Shown: positions 6,517 to 14,394 of the stretch, in pieces | Layout of the letters: each line of letters begins with the position of its first letter | Numbering within the stretch: the first letter of the stretch is position 1 | NCBI GenBank assembly: GCA_937885345.1 | Contig: CAKZZH010000054.1 | Span: 1-18,068, forward strand | DNA length: 18,068 bases | Source of the DNA: an uncultured Lachnospiraceae bacterium | GTDB taxonomy: Bacteria > Bacillota > Clostridia > Lachnospirales > Lachnospiraceae | Reading direction: 5' to 3' | Position numbers and translations under genes: made by a program | Notes under the pieces: generated by a model | What the model was told of the DNA's origin: nothing | What the model saw: only the letters and a program-made list of their open reading frames with translations | Database searches by the model: none

Positions 6517-7560
6517 ATGAAGAGTTTTCTTAAGGGATTAATTGATATCAAACATTGGAAGAAAAAGACGAAGATAGGCTGGATAGTGGCTCTTGTTATT
6601 ATTGCCGCATGCATCGTTTTATCCTTCCTTAAGCCTTCCGAGGCGGATATGAAAGCAATGGCTTCGGAAGAGATGCAGCAGATGATCAAGGCGGATGAGG
6701 ACAGCTCTCGTAAAAGAGTAACGGTCACATATAACAGCCTTGGTGTGATCAACTACTGTTCTTTTTCGACTTCGGGTGCGAATGAAATAACCGAGAAATA
6801 TGTGGGCTTTGCCCGTAATGTATATCAGGCTAACGAGGGCTTCGGCAAATTCGTCGGTCAGATGGTCAATTACACATACCGTATGCTCGGTTGCGGCGAG
6901 AATATTTTACACGGTGCCAAACTTACTCTTTTCCTGACGACCGCGTCGATGGTAATCGGCGTTATTCTCGGAACCCTTCTTGCTCTCGGTAAAATATCCA
7001 AGAACAGAGTCTTAAGCAAAATATGTTCCGGCTACATTTTCTTCTTCAGAGGAACGCCGCTTATGATTCAGCTCTTCGTGATCTATTACACGCTTCCTGC
7101 GGTTTTTGGATTTGCTTGGAGAGATCTCTTTGCTTCTGGCGATACGCAGGCGGTTTACAAAGGTGCGTTCATTGCTGCGCTGATCGCTTACGGACTTAAC
7201 TCCGGTGCTTACTGTGCGGAGATTGTACGTGCCGCAATTCAGTCAATCGAGAAAGGTCAGCACGAAGCCGCCAAAGCTCTTGGACTGTCATATTCCAAGA
7301 CTATGAGACTTATCATAATCCCTCAGTCGATCAGAAGAATGGTACCGCCCATATGTAATGAATTCGTTATGATGTTAAAGGATGCGTCACTTGTATTTGC
7401 AATCTCACTTATGGATATCACAACGATATCCAAGAACATTATGACCAGCGAGATTTCATATATCGTATTTTTACCGGCACTGGTAATATACCTTATCATT
7501 ACGGCCTTTTTTACGTGGATTTTCAACGCCATCGAGAAGAAATTCTCGTTGTATGAATAG
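6517..7560 (+). CDS. Polar amino acid ABC transporter permease with extracytoplasmic insertion
   Basis: The 347-residue membrane protein is a HisM/GlnP-type permease. The canonical part begins near residue 120 (LHGAKLTLFLTTASMVIGVILGTLLALG), includes the FFRGTPLMIQLFVIYYTLP segment, and carries the ATPase-contacting EAA loop HEAAKALGLSYSKTMRLIIIPQSIRRMVPP. An additional N-terminal membrane helix (WIVALVIIAACIVLSF) is followed by about 70 mostly polar residues before the normal start of the domain; typical family members are 220-250 residues. That segment is predicted to lie outside the membrane and may contact the binding protein. ATG 6517 was chosen, with a weak GAGTGG upstream; a GTG at 6505 in the same frame is an alternative. 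The gene is 35 bp after the binding protein and 11 bp before the ATPase. Confidence 0.9.
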   Translation: MKSFLKGLIDIKHWKKKTKIGWIVALVIIAACIVLSFLKPSEADMKAMASEEMQQMIKADEDSSRKRVTVTYNSLGVINYCSFSTSGANEITEKYVGFARNVYQANEGFGKFVGQMVNYTYRMLGCGENILHGAKLTLFLTTASMVIGVILGTLLALGKISKNRVLSKICSGYIFFFRGTPLMIQLFVIYYTLPAVFGFAWRDLFASGDTQAVYKGAFIAALIAYGLNSGAYCAEIVRAAIQSIEKGQHEAAKALGLSYSKTMRLIIIPQSIRRMVPPICNEFVMMLKDASLVFAISLMDITTISKNIMTSEISYIVFLPALVIYLIITAFFTWIFNAIEKKFSLYE

Positions 7561-7571
7561 GGAGGTGCCAT

Positions 7572-8348
7572 ATGGATAATTACGAATATATACTTGAAAC
7601 GGAACATATCAGCAAGCGCTTCGGGGATCTTGAGGTTCTTAAAGACATTAATCTCAAGGTTAAGAAAGGCGAGGTTATCTGTATTATCGGGCCTTCAGGC
7701 GCCGGTAAATCAACATACCTTCGTTCGTTAAACCAGCTTGAGAAGATTACTTCCGGTAAAATATTCATCAAGGGCGATCTGTTCCTCCACCGTGAGAACA
7801 ACCGCACTGTTGATAAGCTTGACAAGAAGACTCAGCAGTCGCTTCTTCTTGAGATGGGAATGTGCTTCCAGAGATTTAATCTTTTTCCGCACAAGACAGT
7901 GCTTGATAACATTTGTCTTGCGCCGATAGAGGTTAAGCATGAGAACAGGGAGACTATCAGAAAAGAAGCGATAGAACTACTCAGAAAGGTTGGCCTGGAG
8001 GATAAAGTAAACGAATATCCCAATCGCCTTTCGGGTGGTCAGCAGCAGCGAGTTGCCATCGCGAGAGCACTTGCAATGAAGCCTGAGATCATGCTTTTTG
8101 ATGAGCCTACATCAGCGCTCGATCCGGAACTTGTAGGCGACGTTCTTCAGGTAATGAAGGACCTTGCAAATGAAGGGATGACAATGCTTGTCGTAACTCA
8201 CGAGATGGGCTTTGCCAAGGAAGTTGCCGACAGAGTGCTTTTTATGGCTGACGGTATCATTGCGGAAGAGGGTACTCCCGATAAAATATTCAATAGCCCG
8301 GAGAACCCCAGAACACAGAACTTCCTCAAATCCGTACTTAATGCATGA
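7572..8348 (+). CDS. Polar amino acid ABC transporter ATPase
   Basis: The 258-residue protein has every element of a GlnQ/HisP-type ATPase: Walker A GPSGAGKST (40-48), Q-loop FQRFNLFPH (99-107), signature LSGGQQQR (153-160), Walker B IMLFDEP (173-179) followed by the D-loop SALD, and the switch His in VVTHE. It energises import through the permease encoded just upstream. Residues 75-90, before the Q-loop, form a longer charged insert (RENNRTVDKLDKKTQQ) that is common in this subfamily. Start support is excellent: GGGAGGTG lies 6 bp before the ATG. The usual SBP-permease-ATPase order and tight spacing make this one transcription unit. Confidence 0.95.
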   Translation: MDNYEYILETEHISKRFGDLEVLKDINLKVKKGEVICIIGPSGAGKSTYLRSLNQLEKITSGKIFIKGDLFLHRENNRTVDKLDKKTQQSLLLEMGMCFQRFNLFPHKTVLDNICLAPIEVKHENRETIRKEAIELLRKVGLEDKVNEYPNRLSGGQQQRVAIARALAMKPEIMLFDEPTSALDPELVGDVLQVMKDLANEGMTMLVVTHEMGFAKEVADRVLFMADGIIAEEGTPDKIFNSPENPRTQNFLKSVLNA

Positions 8349-8395
8349 TTCGGTCGGATTTGGAAAAAATATTGAATGTTTGAGAAATATTTGAC

Positions 8396-9328
8396 ATGAA
8401 TTCAAAGCAACTTAGAAGTTCATTATTACTGGTAATAACGGCGATCATCTGGGGCGTGGCATTTGTGGCCCAGACAAAGGGAGGGGACGCTGTAGGTCCC
8501 TTTTCCTTCAACTGTGTGAGATTTATCATCGGTTCGATCGTGTTGTTACCGGTAATTTTTCTTTTGGATAAAACGGGTGTATCGAAGAGACGCCCTGTGA
8601 ATAAAGAAGACAGAAAGAAACTTTGGATCGGCGGAATACTTATCGGTATTGCTCTCTTTTTTGCCGCAAACGCACAGCAGGTAGGAATAGCCCTCGGCGC
8701 CCAGGTAAGCAAAGCGGGATTTTTAACCGCACTTTACATTATCCTGGTCCCGATTCTTGGGCTTTTCATTAAGAAAAAATGTGGATGGAATATCTGGCTG
8801 GGTGTCGCGATCAGCATTGTCGGGATGTATTTTCTGTGTATAACAGGAGAGTTTAAACTCCAGTGGATGGATATTGCCCTTATCGCATCCGCATTTCTGT
8901 TTGCGATCCAGATACTTCTTATAGATCATTTCAGTCCACAGATGGATCCTGTCAGACTTTCGTCGATTGAGTTCCTTGTGTGCGGCATTTTATCGGCAAT
9001 TCCCGCACTTATATATGATGTGCCCTCAAGGGGCGGGTTCGGCATGTGGCTCTATGATTTTACGTTCTGGGATGCCTGGACGCCCATTCTGTATGCAGGC
9101 GTCTTCTCAAGCGGTGTCGCTTATACGCTTCAGGTCGTTGCCCAGCCCGGCCTCAATCCGACCATTGCCTCTCTTATAATGAGCTTTGAGGCTGTGTTCG
9201 GTACACTTGCCGGCTGGGTCCTTCTTAAACAGACGCTTACTCACCGCGAAGTGATCGGCTGCGTTTTGATGTTCATTGCGATCGTTATCGCACAACTTCC
9301 GCTTAGCAAAAAGAAAGAAAAAGCATAG
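8396..9328 (+). CDS. EamA/DMT-superfamily transporter
   Basis: The 310-residue membrane protein has about ten hydrophobic helices arranged as two EamA repeats. The first opens with LLLVITAIIWGVAFVAQ and the family motif FNCVRFIIGSIVLLPV. The second includes LIASAFLFAIQILLIDHF, VAYTLQVVAQPGLNPTIASLIMSFEAVFGTLAGW and the closing helix VIGCVLMFIAIVIAQLPL before a Lys-rich tail. DMT-family proteins export or import amino acids, nucleotide-sugar precursors or other metabolites; the substrate cannot be predicted. It begins 47 bp after the ATPase with no hairpin between, so it may be read from the same transcript, though its ribosome binding site is weak. Its 3' end faces the large - strand gene across 19 bp with no obvious terminator. 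Confidence 0.88.
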   Translation: MNSKQLRSSLLLVITAIIWGVAFVAQTKGGDAVGPFSFNCVRFIIGSIVLLPVIFLLDKTGVSKRRPVNKEDRKKLWIGGILIGIALFFAANAQQVGIALGAQVSKAGFLTALYIILVPILGLFIKKKCGWNIWLGVAISIVGMYFLCITGEFKLQWMDIALIASAFLFAIQILLIDHFSPQMDPVRLSSIEFLVCGILSAIPALIYDVPSRGGFGMWLYDFTFWDAWTPILYAGVFSSGVAYTLQVVAQPGLNPTIASLIMSFEAVFGTLAGWVLLKQTLTHREVIGCVLMFIAIVIAQLPLSKKKEKA

Positions 9329-9347
9329 TTTGCCGCTATCAGTGATA

Positions 9348-12300
9348 TCAGTATTCTATCGCATCAAGGCAGAAAGTTCCGCTGATAACCGTAACCGTAA
9401 CAGTCTTCGTATCTTCGGGAAGAGAAACCCGGGCAGATGCCTGACGCTCTGAAGATGTAGGAAGTGTGAGATTCTCTGCAATGACAGTATCACCTGATTT
9501 TACTGTAATGACTGCGTCCTTTGTCTTGCCGATAAAAGCAATATAAGAAGCGCTGTCTTCAAGTGTTACTGTGAATGAATCGCCTTCGCTGCCGGTAGAA
9601 AGAGTTCTTCCGTAATTCTTGTAAGAACACATCGTTTCAAAATACCAGCCTTCATCATCTTTGTTATTGCTTCCTTCTGAATATTCTATTGAAGGATCAA
9701 GGTTATCATAGCGCATGATACTGTAAGCATCCGTTGCGGCGGTGACTTTAAGGTTATCAAAACAGTTATTCTGATAATCGCTGTAAAGCGCGATCCTTCC
9801 GGAATTGTTGGCTGCAGCTTCATTTTCATATTCGATCAGAACATCTCCGTCGACGGAACATGTAACGGTCGAATCGATTGCTGTAAGAGAAAGCGTGTGC
9901 CATACGGAAGTATCAAGATTTCCGATTTCAGCTGTTGCAACGGTTGTCTTGTTGTTCATAAGAGTAAGAACCCCGTCTTCTCCAAGTCTTAAGCTGTAGC
10001 CGCTGTTTTCACTGTCTGCGAGGTTATAGCGGATTCCGATACCTACATAATTGGTTTTGGAGGATTCTGCTTTCTCTGATGTAAAGAGAACATCTGCACT
10101 GAAGGTGTAATCTGACCAGCGATCGTCACCAAGGTTGGTGGAAGGACTTCCGCTGCTTCCCCATTCAACCGCTTTGTTGTCATAATTGATTTTCTGCATA
10201 AGGACGTTGCCGCCCCCGGTGCTCACAACCTCAAATGCACCGGCCTGATCTGTGGTATATCTGGGCGCCATACCTCTTGACGCAAGATAATCCTCATCGT
10301 AATCCTTATATTCAAAATCGTCGCTGTAAGGGAGCTCAAGGAGCACGTCTTCGTCCTTGTCTTCATATTCAAGTTCGTCGACAACAAGTGTTGATACACT
10401 CATCATAGAGTAGGGCTGCATAACAAAGGTTACCTCTCTTGATCCGTCATCGGAACTTGTGGGAGTAAGTGCACCCCTGTAACGGAAGTAGCAGCTGTCT
10501 GAAGCATCAGTAAGACTTGCCGGAGCTTTCGACTCCCATACATAGACCTTTTCTGCATCAATACCGCTGTATTTAATGGTATAAGCGATAGTCTGTGCGC
10601 TGTTATTTACAAGCACGGTACTGCAATCCTTCTTGTCGGAGCTGACTGCCGTGATGTAATTGTAAAGTGAATCTACAATTGCGTGTCCGTCGCCGCCTGC
10701 TTTACCGTCGCCGTAGCATGCGTCGTCAATAATTGACCAGCCTTCTTTGAAGAATTTGGTAAAATGCATTCCCATGTAGAATCCGGAATCCAGCATATAA
10801 CTTCCGCTCCAGGGTTCGTTTGCCAAAATGAGCTGCTTGGGAAAATATGTAACACCACTGTAATAACCGGCAACAACGGGCTGGAATTCATACATAGTCA
10901 TACCCGAAGTTACGGCCTGTGTGATACGCGTTGCAATGTCAAGCATTCCGTTGATATCACTGAGTCCCGTACCGGTTCCGTCATATAATCTGGTGACAGC
11001 CTCTTCGCTCATAGGAGAAGAGCCCTCGGAAAACCATATTTTTTTGCCATATTCGTTTTTGAGAGTCAAAACACTGTCGTTGGTATAAGAAGTGTAATGT
11101 GATGTAACGATATCGATTGCATTTAAAAGGTCTCCGTCTGCAAGCATTTTATCGGCGATGGTCCATTCCGAGACGCCTTCTCCTGCGACAATAAGTATCT
11201 TCGAATAATCGTAGCGACTGTCTGTCTCGTTTTTGAGGGCATTTGAGAGATATTTTATCCAGTCCGTATCATTGGTTCTCTCGTTCTTACTTGCGGTAAC
11301 GGAATAAAATTTGATCCCGTAGGTATCGTAAGCTGCGTCGAGTGTTTCCTTGTACCATGCGTAGGTTGCTGCATATACGTCCTCTGAGTCGGCAACCCAT
11401 GCGGGTGTTCCCCAGCTGAGCATATCTACTTTGATATCGGGATTGATCGTGAGAGCATCGGCAACAAGCTGATATCCCGCACCTCTTGTGACATCCGCCT
11501 CTTCATCGGCGGAGCGCTTTACGGCAGGCTCGGTTCCTGATGAAGAATCGACATCAGCACCCATTTCGATCTTGATAAGATTTAATCCAAGACCATCGTC
11601 AGAGAAAATATAATTCATTAACTGCCAATAATCCTCGGGGTTCTCGCTCTTGTAATCAAGAAGGAGTCTTGATGAATTATTGGCATTAATAAAACCCAGG
11701 CCGTCCCACACCTGACTTTCCGAGAAATCGGCGCTGTCTGCGGCGATTGTGATGGTCCTGGAGGTTGTGGCAAGGGTCGTATCGGTAATGCTGTCGCTGA
11801 TCGTTGAAGCATCCGAATCGGTGCTATCGGAATCGGAGCTGTCCGAATCTGATGTGTAAAGGAGCAGATCGCTCTTATCGGTTGTTGCCCATGCACCTGT
11901 AAATGTAAAAGTTGTAGTGGTTGTTTCGGTAAGATCCGGGAAAACGATCTGAAGCGAATCAACGACTGAAATAGGGGCACCAAGTGCTTTTTCCGCATCA
12001 AATACCATGGTATAAGTGCCGTCACCTGTGATCGTAAGTGTGTCGGCAGGTGATGAAGTATCCCATACCGAGATCGTCTCATCGGCTGTTTCAAGCTGGT
12101 AGCACCAGTATAAAGTTGCCGAATCGGTATCCATTCCGGATACTGTAAATTCTACTATGATTCCCTCTGTATTGGCAGGTATAAGATCATAGCTGTAAAC
12201 GGAAAGTTCGGGGTCGTACTGTGTGGACACCTTTACCCATGCTTTCCATGTTCCGTCGGAGCTCTCCTCAACAATGTCCGCAAGTTTTATGCTTAGCGGA

Positions 12301-12506
12301 TTGCCCTGCTCTTTGAGCGAGGTGAGTGCAACCGGTGTAGCGGATTCTGTTTCACTTGAAGTATCATCCGTTGTTGGCGAAGCAGCGCTGCTCGAAGCAC
12401 TTGAACTTGATCGGTTCGTCTGATTGCTGCATGAAATCATCAGCATTGAAGACAGAACACATGCGGAAATAAGGGCTTTTTGCACTGCATAGATGTTCTT
12501 TTTCAT
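9348..12506 (-). CDS. GH59 galactocerebrosidase-like secreted lipoprotein
   Basis: The 1052-residue product begins with a lipoprotein signal (Cys at about 26) and a Ser/Ala/Thr linker. A beta-rich module (about 60-205), probably carbohydrate-binding, is followed by an Asp/Ser linker (about 218-239). The catalytic region (about 265-700) resembles GH59 galactocerebrosidase: VWDGLGFINANNSSRLLLDY, LIKIEMGADVDSSSGTEP, the KNER acid/base Glu (about 409), KIWFSEGSS with the nucleophile Glu (about 494) and NEPWSGSYML. The next part (about 730-930; LPYSDDFEY, TTDQAGAFEVV, WHTLSLTAID, CFDNLKV) matches the GALC lectin-like domain, and a further C-terminal beta domain ends the protein. It would remove beta-galactose from glycolipids or polysaccharides at the cell surface. 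The second Met (12506) was chosen because AGGAG is 10 bp from it but only 1 bp from Met 12515. It is divergent from an AraC regulator. Confidence 0.85.
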   Translation of the reverse strand: MKKNIYAVQKALISACVLSSMLMISCSNQTNRSSSSASSSAASPTTDDTSSETESATPVALTSLKEQGNPLSIKLADIVEESSDGTWKAWVKVSTQYDPELSVYSYDLIPANTEGIIVEFTVSGMDTDSATLYWCYQLETADETISVWDTSSPADTLTITGDGTYTMVFDAEKALGAPISVVDSLQIVFPDLTETTTTTFTFTGAWATTDKSDLLLYTSDSDSSDSDSTDSDASTISDSITDTTLATTSRTITIAADSADFSESQVWDGLGFINANNSSRLLLDYKSENPEDYWQLMNYIFSDDGLGLNLIKIEMGADVDSSSGTEPAVKRSADEEADVTRGAGYQLVADALTINPDIKVDMLSWGTPAWVADSEDVYAATYAWYKETLDAAYDTYGIKFYSVTASKNERTNDTDWIKYLSNALKNETDSRYDYSKILIVAGEGVSEWTIADKMLADGDLLNAIDIVTSHYTSYTNDSVLTLKNEYGKKIWFSEGSSPMSEEAVTRLYDGTGTGLSDINGMLDIATRITQAVTSGMTMYEFQPVVAGYYSGVTYFPKQLILANEPWSGSYMLDSGFYMGMHFTKFFKEGWSIIDDACYGDGKAGGDGHAIVDSLYNYITAVSSDKKDCSTVLVNNSAQTIAYTIKYSGIDAEKVYVWESKAPASLTDASDSCYFRYRGALTPTSSDDGSREVTFVMQPYSMMSVSTLVVDELEYEDKDEDVLLELPYSDDFEYKDYDEDYLASRGMAPRYTTDQAGAFEVVSTGGGNVLMQKINYDNKAVEWGSSGSPSTNLGDDRWSDYTFSADVLFTSEKAESSKTNYVGIGIRYNLADSENSGYSLRLGEDGVLTLMNNKTTVATAEIGNLDTSVWHTLSLTAIDSTVTCSVDGDVLIEYENEAAANNSGRIALYSDYQNNCFDNLKVTAATDAYSIMRYDNLDPSIEYSEGSNNKDDEGWYFETMCSYKNYGRTLSTGSEGDSFTVTLEDSASYIAFIGKTKDAVITVKSGDTVIAENLTLPTSSERQASARVSLPEDTKTVTVTVISGTFCLDAIEY
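11790..11855 (-). repeat. Degenerate Asp/Ser codon repeat in the GH59 linker
   Basis: A run of alternating Asp and Ser/Thr codons (on the + strand, repeated 'tcggaatcgg'-like units) encodes a flexible, acidic linker between the N-terminal module and the catalytic domain. Such tracts can change length by slippage. Confidence 0.6.
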
Positions 12507-12516
12507 AAAATACATT

Positions 12517-12521
12517 CTCCT
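12517..12521 (-). promoter_or_regulatory. Ribosome binding site setting the GH59 start
   Basis: CTCCT on the + strand is AGGAG on the coding strand. It is 10 bp from the Met at 12506 and only 1 bp from the Met at 12515, favouring the downstream start. Confidence 0.7.
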
Positions 12522-12531
12522 TTTTGTACAA

Positions 12532-12550
12532 ATTGAACAATATGCGATTT
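12532..12550. promoter_or_regulatory. Intergenic direct repeat, copy 1 (candidate AraC operator)
   Basis: ATTGAACAA, then ATG and CGATTT, lies close to the GH59 start. The same 9-mer with the same flanking words recurs at 12637-12660 in the same orientation. Paired direct repeats in a divergent promoter region are typical of AraC-family binding; that this regulator binds them is inference. Confidence 0.4.
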
Positions 12551-12603
12551 GCCACAGTTTACGCGTGACAAAAGCATTAGATTCAAATAAATACTAATTC
12601 TTG

Positions 12604-12632
12604 TTGCGTCGCATAGCAATGAATGATATTAT
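12604..12632 (+). promoter_or_regulatory. Predicted promoter of the AraC regulator
   Basis: TTGCGT (12604-12609) and TATTAT (12627-12632) are spaced by 17 bp, giving a start near 12639. The -10 box lies inside a 7+1+7 palindrome (12622-12636), which could be a repressor or autoregulatory site. Confidence 0.45.
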
Positions 12633-12636
12633 CATT
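12622..12636. promoter_or_regulatory. Palindrome over the AraC-gene -10 box
   Basis: AATGATA and TATCATT are perfect inverted arms around one central T. It overlaps the predicted -10 box and is a candidate operator. It is AT-rich, so chance occurrence is possible. Confidence 0.4.
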
Positions 12637-12660
12637 ATTGAACAAAATGAACATCGATTT
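12637..12660. promoter_or_regulatory. Intergenic direct repeat, copy 2 (candidate AraC operator)
   Basis: ATTGAACAA followed by ATG and CGATTT repeats copy 1 at 12532-12550, with 5 extra bases before CGATTT. The starts of the copies are 105 bp apart, ten helical turns, which would suit looping by a dimeric AraC protein. Confidence 0.4.
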
Positions 12661-12682
12661 GGGAAAACAAGCACCTACACGG

Positions 12683-12689
12683 AAAGGAG
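12683..12689 (+). promoter_or_regulatory. Ribosome binding site setting the AraC regulator start
   Basis: AAAGGAG lies 8 bp before ATG 12698. The earlier in-frame ATG at 12623 falls inside the predicted promoter and lacks a ribosome binding site. Confidence 0.75.
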
Positions 12690-12697
12690 AAAAACAT

Positions 12698-13540
12698 ATG
12701 TGGTATCATATGTTTCCGGATAATGCGCAGGTACGCAGCCTCCCGTATTATCTGTACAGTATAGGAATGCATGAGTGCCAGCCGCGTTTTCACAGGCCGC
12801 TTGGATTTGATAAGGACCAGTTCTTTTATTCCGTTCACGGAAGTGGCGTGCTTATTCTTGATGGTAAGAAATATGATGTGCCACCGGGAGATGGTTTTTT
12901 TATACCGAAAAAAGTGCCTCATGAATACTATCCGCTGGGCGATGTATGGGATATACGTTATATGGTTCCCGAGGGTGAAGCTCTGTCAGAACTGTATAAT
13001 ATCCTGGGTCTGCATGGTGGAGTGTGGCATTTGTGGAACAGAGACGGCCTTGAGATTCAGATGAATAAAATGCGAAGCGAGCTTGTGGACAGTAGCGTCA
13101 AAGGGATATTTCTGGCATCTTCCCATGTGCAGGAATACATTATGGAATTTGCAAAGCAGGCCGGACTTCTTAATACCGAGGAAAAGCCTTCTTTTAATGA
13201 TATCAACACCTACGCGGAGCATATGATGTTTATAGAAGACTATGTTAAGAATCATTGCGGCGAGCAGCTTAGTGCGATACAACTCTGCAAACTTCTTAAA
13301 ATTACCCCGCAGCATTTATGCAGGATTGTGCGCGCTTCAACCGGAATGCGAACTATGGAATATGTCAACTCGATCCGCATATCCAAGTCAAAGGAGCTTC
13401 TTGGACGCAGCGAGATGACTGCTTCCGATATCAGCAGTTTGTGCGGCTTTGAAAATGAGAACTACTTTTATCGTGTATTTAAGAAAATGACCGGTATCAC
13501 ACCCGGAGAATACAGGAAAAGATACGGCTTTAACGGATGA
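12698..13540 (+). CDS. AraC-family transcriptional regulator
   Basis: From ATG 12698 the protein has 280 residues, the normal AraC size. The N-terminal half is a cupin-like ligand domain (FFYSVHGSGVLILDGKKYDVPPGDGFFIPKKVPHEYYP). The C-terminal 100 residues carry two helix-turn-helix motifs: LSAIQLCKLLKITPQHLCRIVRASTG and MTASDISSLCGFENENYFYRVFKKMTGITPGEYRKRYG, the standard AraC signature. It is divergent from the GH59 gene and probably controls it in response to a sugar, sharing the 190 bp intergenic region with candidate operators. The nucleotidyltransferase gene starts 38 bp downstream with no terminator, so both may be read together. Confidence 0.9.
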   Translation: MWYHMFPDNAQVRSLPYYLYSIGMHECQPRFHRPLGFDKDQFFYSVHGSGVLILDGKKYDVPPGDGFFIPKKVPHEYYPLGDVWDIRYMVPEGEALSELYNILGLHGGVWHLWNRDGLEIQMNKMRSELVDSSVKGIFLASSHVQEYIMEFAKQAGLLNTEEKPSFNDINTYAEHMMFIEDYVKNHCGEQLSAIQLCKLLKITPQHLCRIVRASTGMRTMEYVNSIRISKSKELLGRSEMTASDISSLCGFENENYFYRVFKKMTGITPGEYRKRYGFNG

Positions 13541-13578
13541 TCAGAGGACGCAGCCGGCATATTTAGTGAGGTTACTAT

Positions 13579-14394
13579 ATGAAAGCGTTAATACTTAACT
13601 CAGGCAGAGGCATGCGCATGGGAGGACTATCCTTGGAACATCCCAAGTGCATGACTAAGCTTAGCCCGGGCGAAACTATTTTATCAAGGCAATTAAAACA
13701 GCTCGTTAATATCGGTATTTCCGATGTGATAATAACAACGGGCTATCTCAAAGAGCTTCTGGTGGATTATTGTATTGAACTGAATCTTCCGCTTAATATC
13801 ATGTTCACGGATAACCCAAGATATGAGGAAACCAACTATATTTACAGTATATACTGTGCAAGAAAGCTTCTTGATGATGATATTTTACTGATGCACGGAG
13901 ATCTTGTCTTTGAGGATGCAGTCCTTGATAAAATCTTTAATTGCAATGCCTCCTGCACGCCTGTTTCATCGGCTCTTTCTCTCCCGGATAAGGATTTTAA
14001 AGCAGTTGTCGATAATGGTATCATAAAACGCGTCGGAGTTGAATTCTTTGAAAACGCTGTTGCCGCGCAGCCCTTATACAAGCTTCTTTACGCCGATCTG
14101 ACTCAATGGCTTGATAGGATCATCATCTACTGCGAAAACGGCAATGTAAACGTATATGCCGAAAACGCTCTTAATGAGCTTGACGGGGCGTGTAATATTA
14201 AGGCTCTTGATATTCAGGATAAGGTGTGCCACGAGATTGACACGGCTGAGGATTTGCAAATGGTTTCCGAAATGATCAATAACGGATTGAACTATGTAAA
14301 ATACAAGCATAATTCTTGCCATCGATTGCGCAAGGTGTATAATAATCTGCAAGAGGTGCAGAATGGGAAATATTATTGCAAATCAGACATTTGA
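13579..14394 (+). CDS. Nucleotidyltransferase (LicC/phosphocholine or sugar-phosphate type)
   Basis: The 271-residue protein has the nucleotide-binding start of the sugar-phosphate nucleotidyltransferase superfamily: LILNSGRGMRMGG, then the HPKCMTKL strand with the catalytic-type Lys. It continues with ILSRQLKQLVNIGISDVIITTGYLKE, an ETNYIYSIYCARKLL segment and DDILLMHGDLVFED. The ...NYIYS... and GD.vfe pattern resembles phosphocholine or related cytidylyltransferases (LicC type) rather than hexose-1-phosphate enzymes. It would activate a phosphorylated alcohol or sugar with CTP or another NTP for attachment to surface glycans. GTGAGGT precedes the start. Its last 32 bp overlap the beta-helix gene, implying translational coupling. 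The substrate is not determinable. Confidence 0.8.
   Translation: MKALILNSGRGMRMGGLSLEHPKCMTKLSPGETILSRQLKQLVNIGISDVIITTGYLKELLVDYCIELNLPLNIMFTDNPRYEETNYIYSIYCARKLLDDDILLMHGDLVFEDAVLDKIFNCNASCTPVSSALSLPDKDFKAVVDNGIIKRVGVEFFENAVAAQPLYKLLYADLTQWLDRIIIYCENGNVNVYAENALNELDGACNIKALDIQDKVCHEIDTAEDLQMVSEMINNGLNYVKYKHNSCHRLRKVYNNLQEVQNGKYYCKSDI

Noticed and set aside
12223..12423. Small + strand ORFs inside the GH59 gene
   Set aside because: Low-complexity shadows of the Ser/Thr-rich coding strand, without start signals.
9348..12515. Longer GH59 start at the Met encoded at 12515-12513
   Set aside because: AGGAG would be only 1 bp from this codon; the Met at 12506 has 10 bp spacing and begins a normal lipoprotein signal.
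12623..12697. Longer AraC regulator start at ATG 12623
   Set aside because: It lies within the predicted promoter and palindrome, has no ribosome binding site, and adds 25 residues unlike the family.
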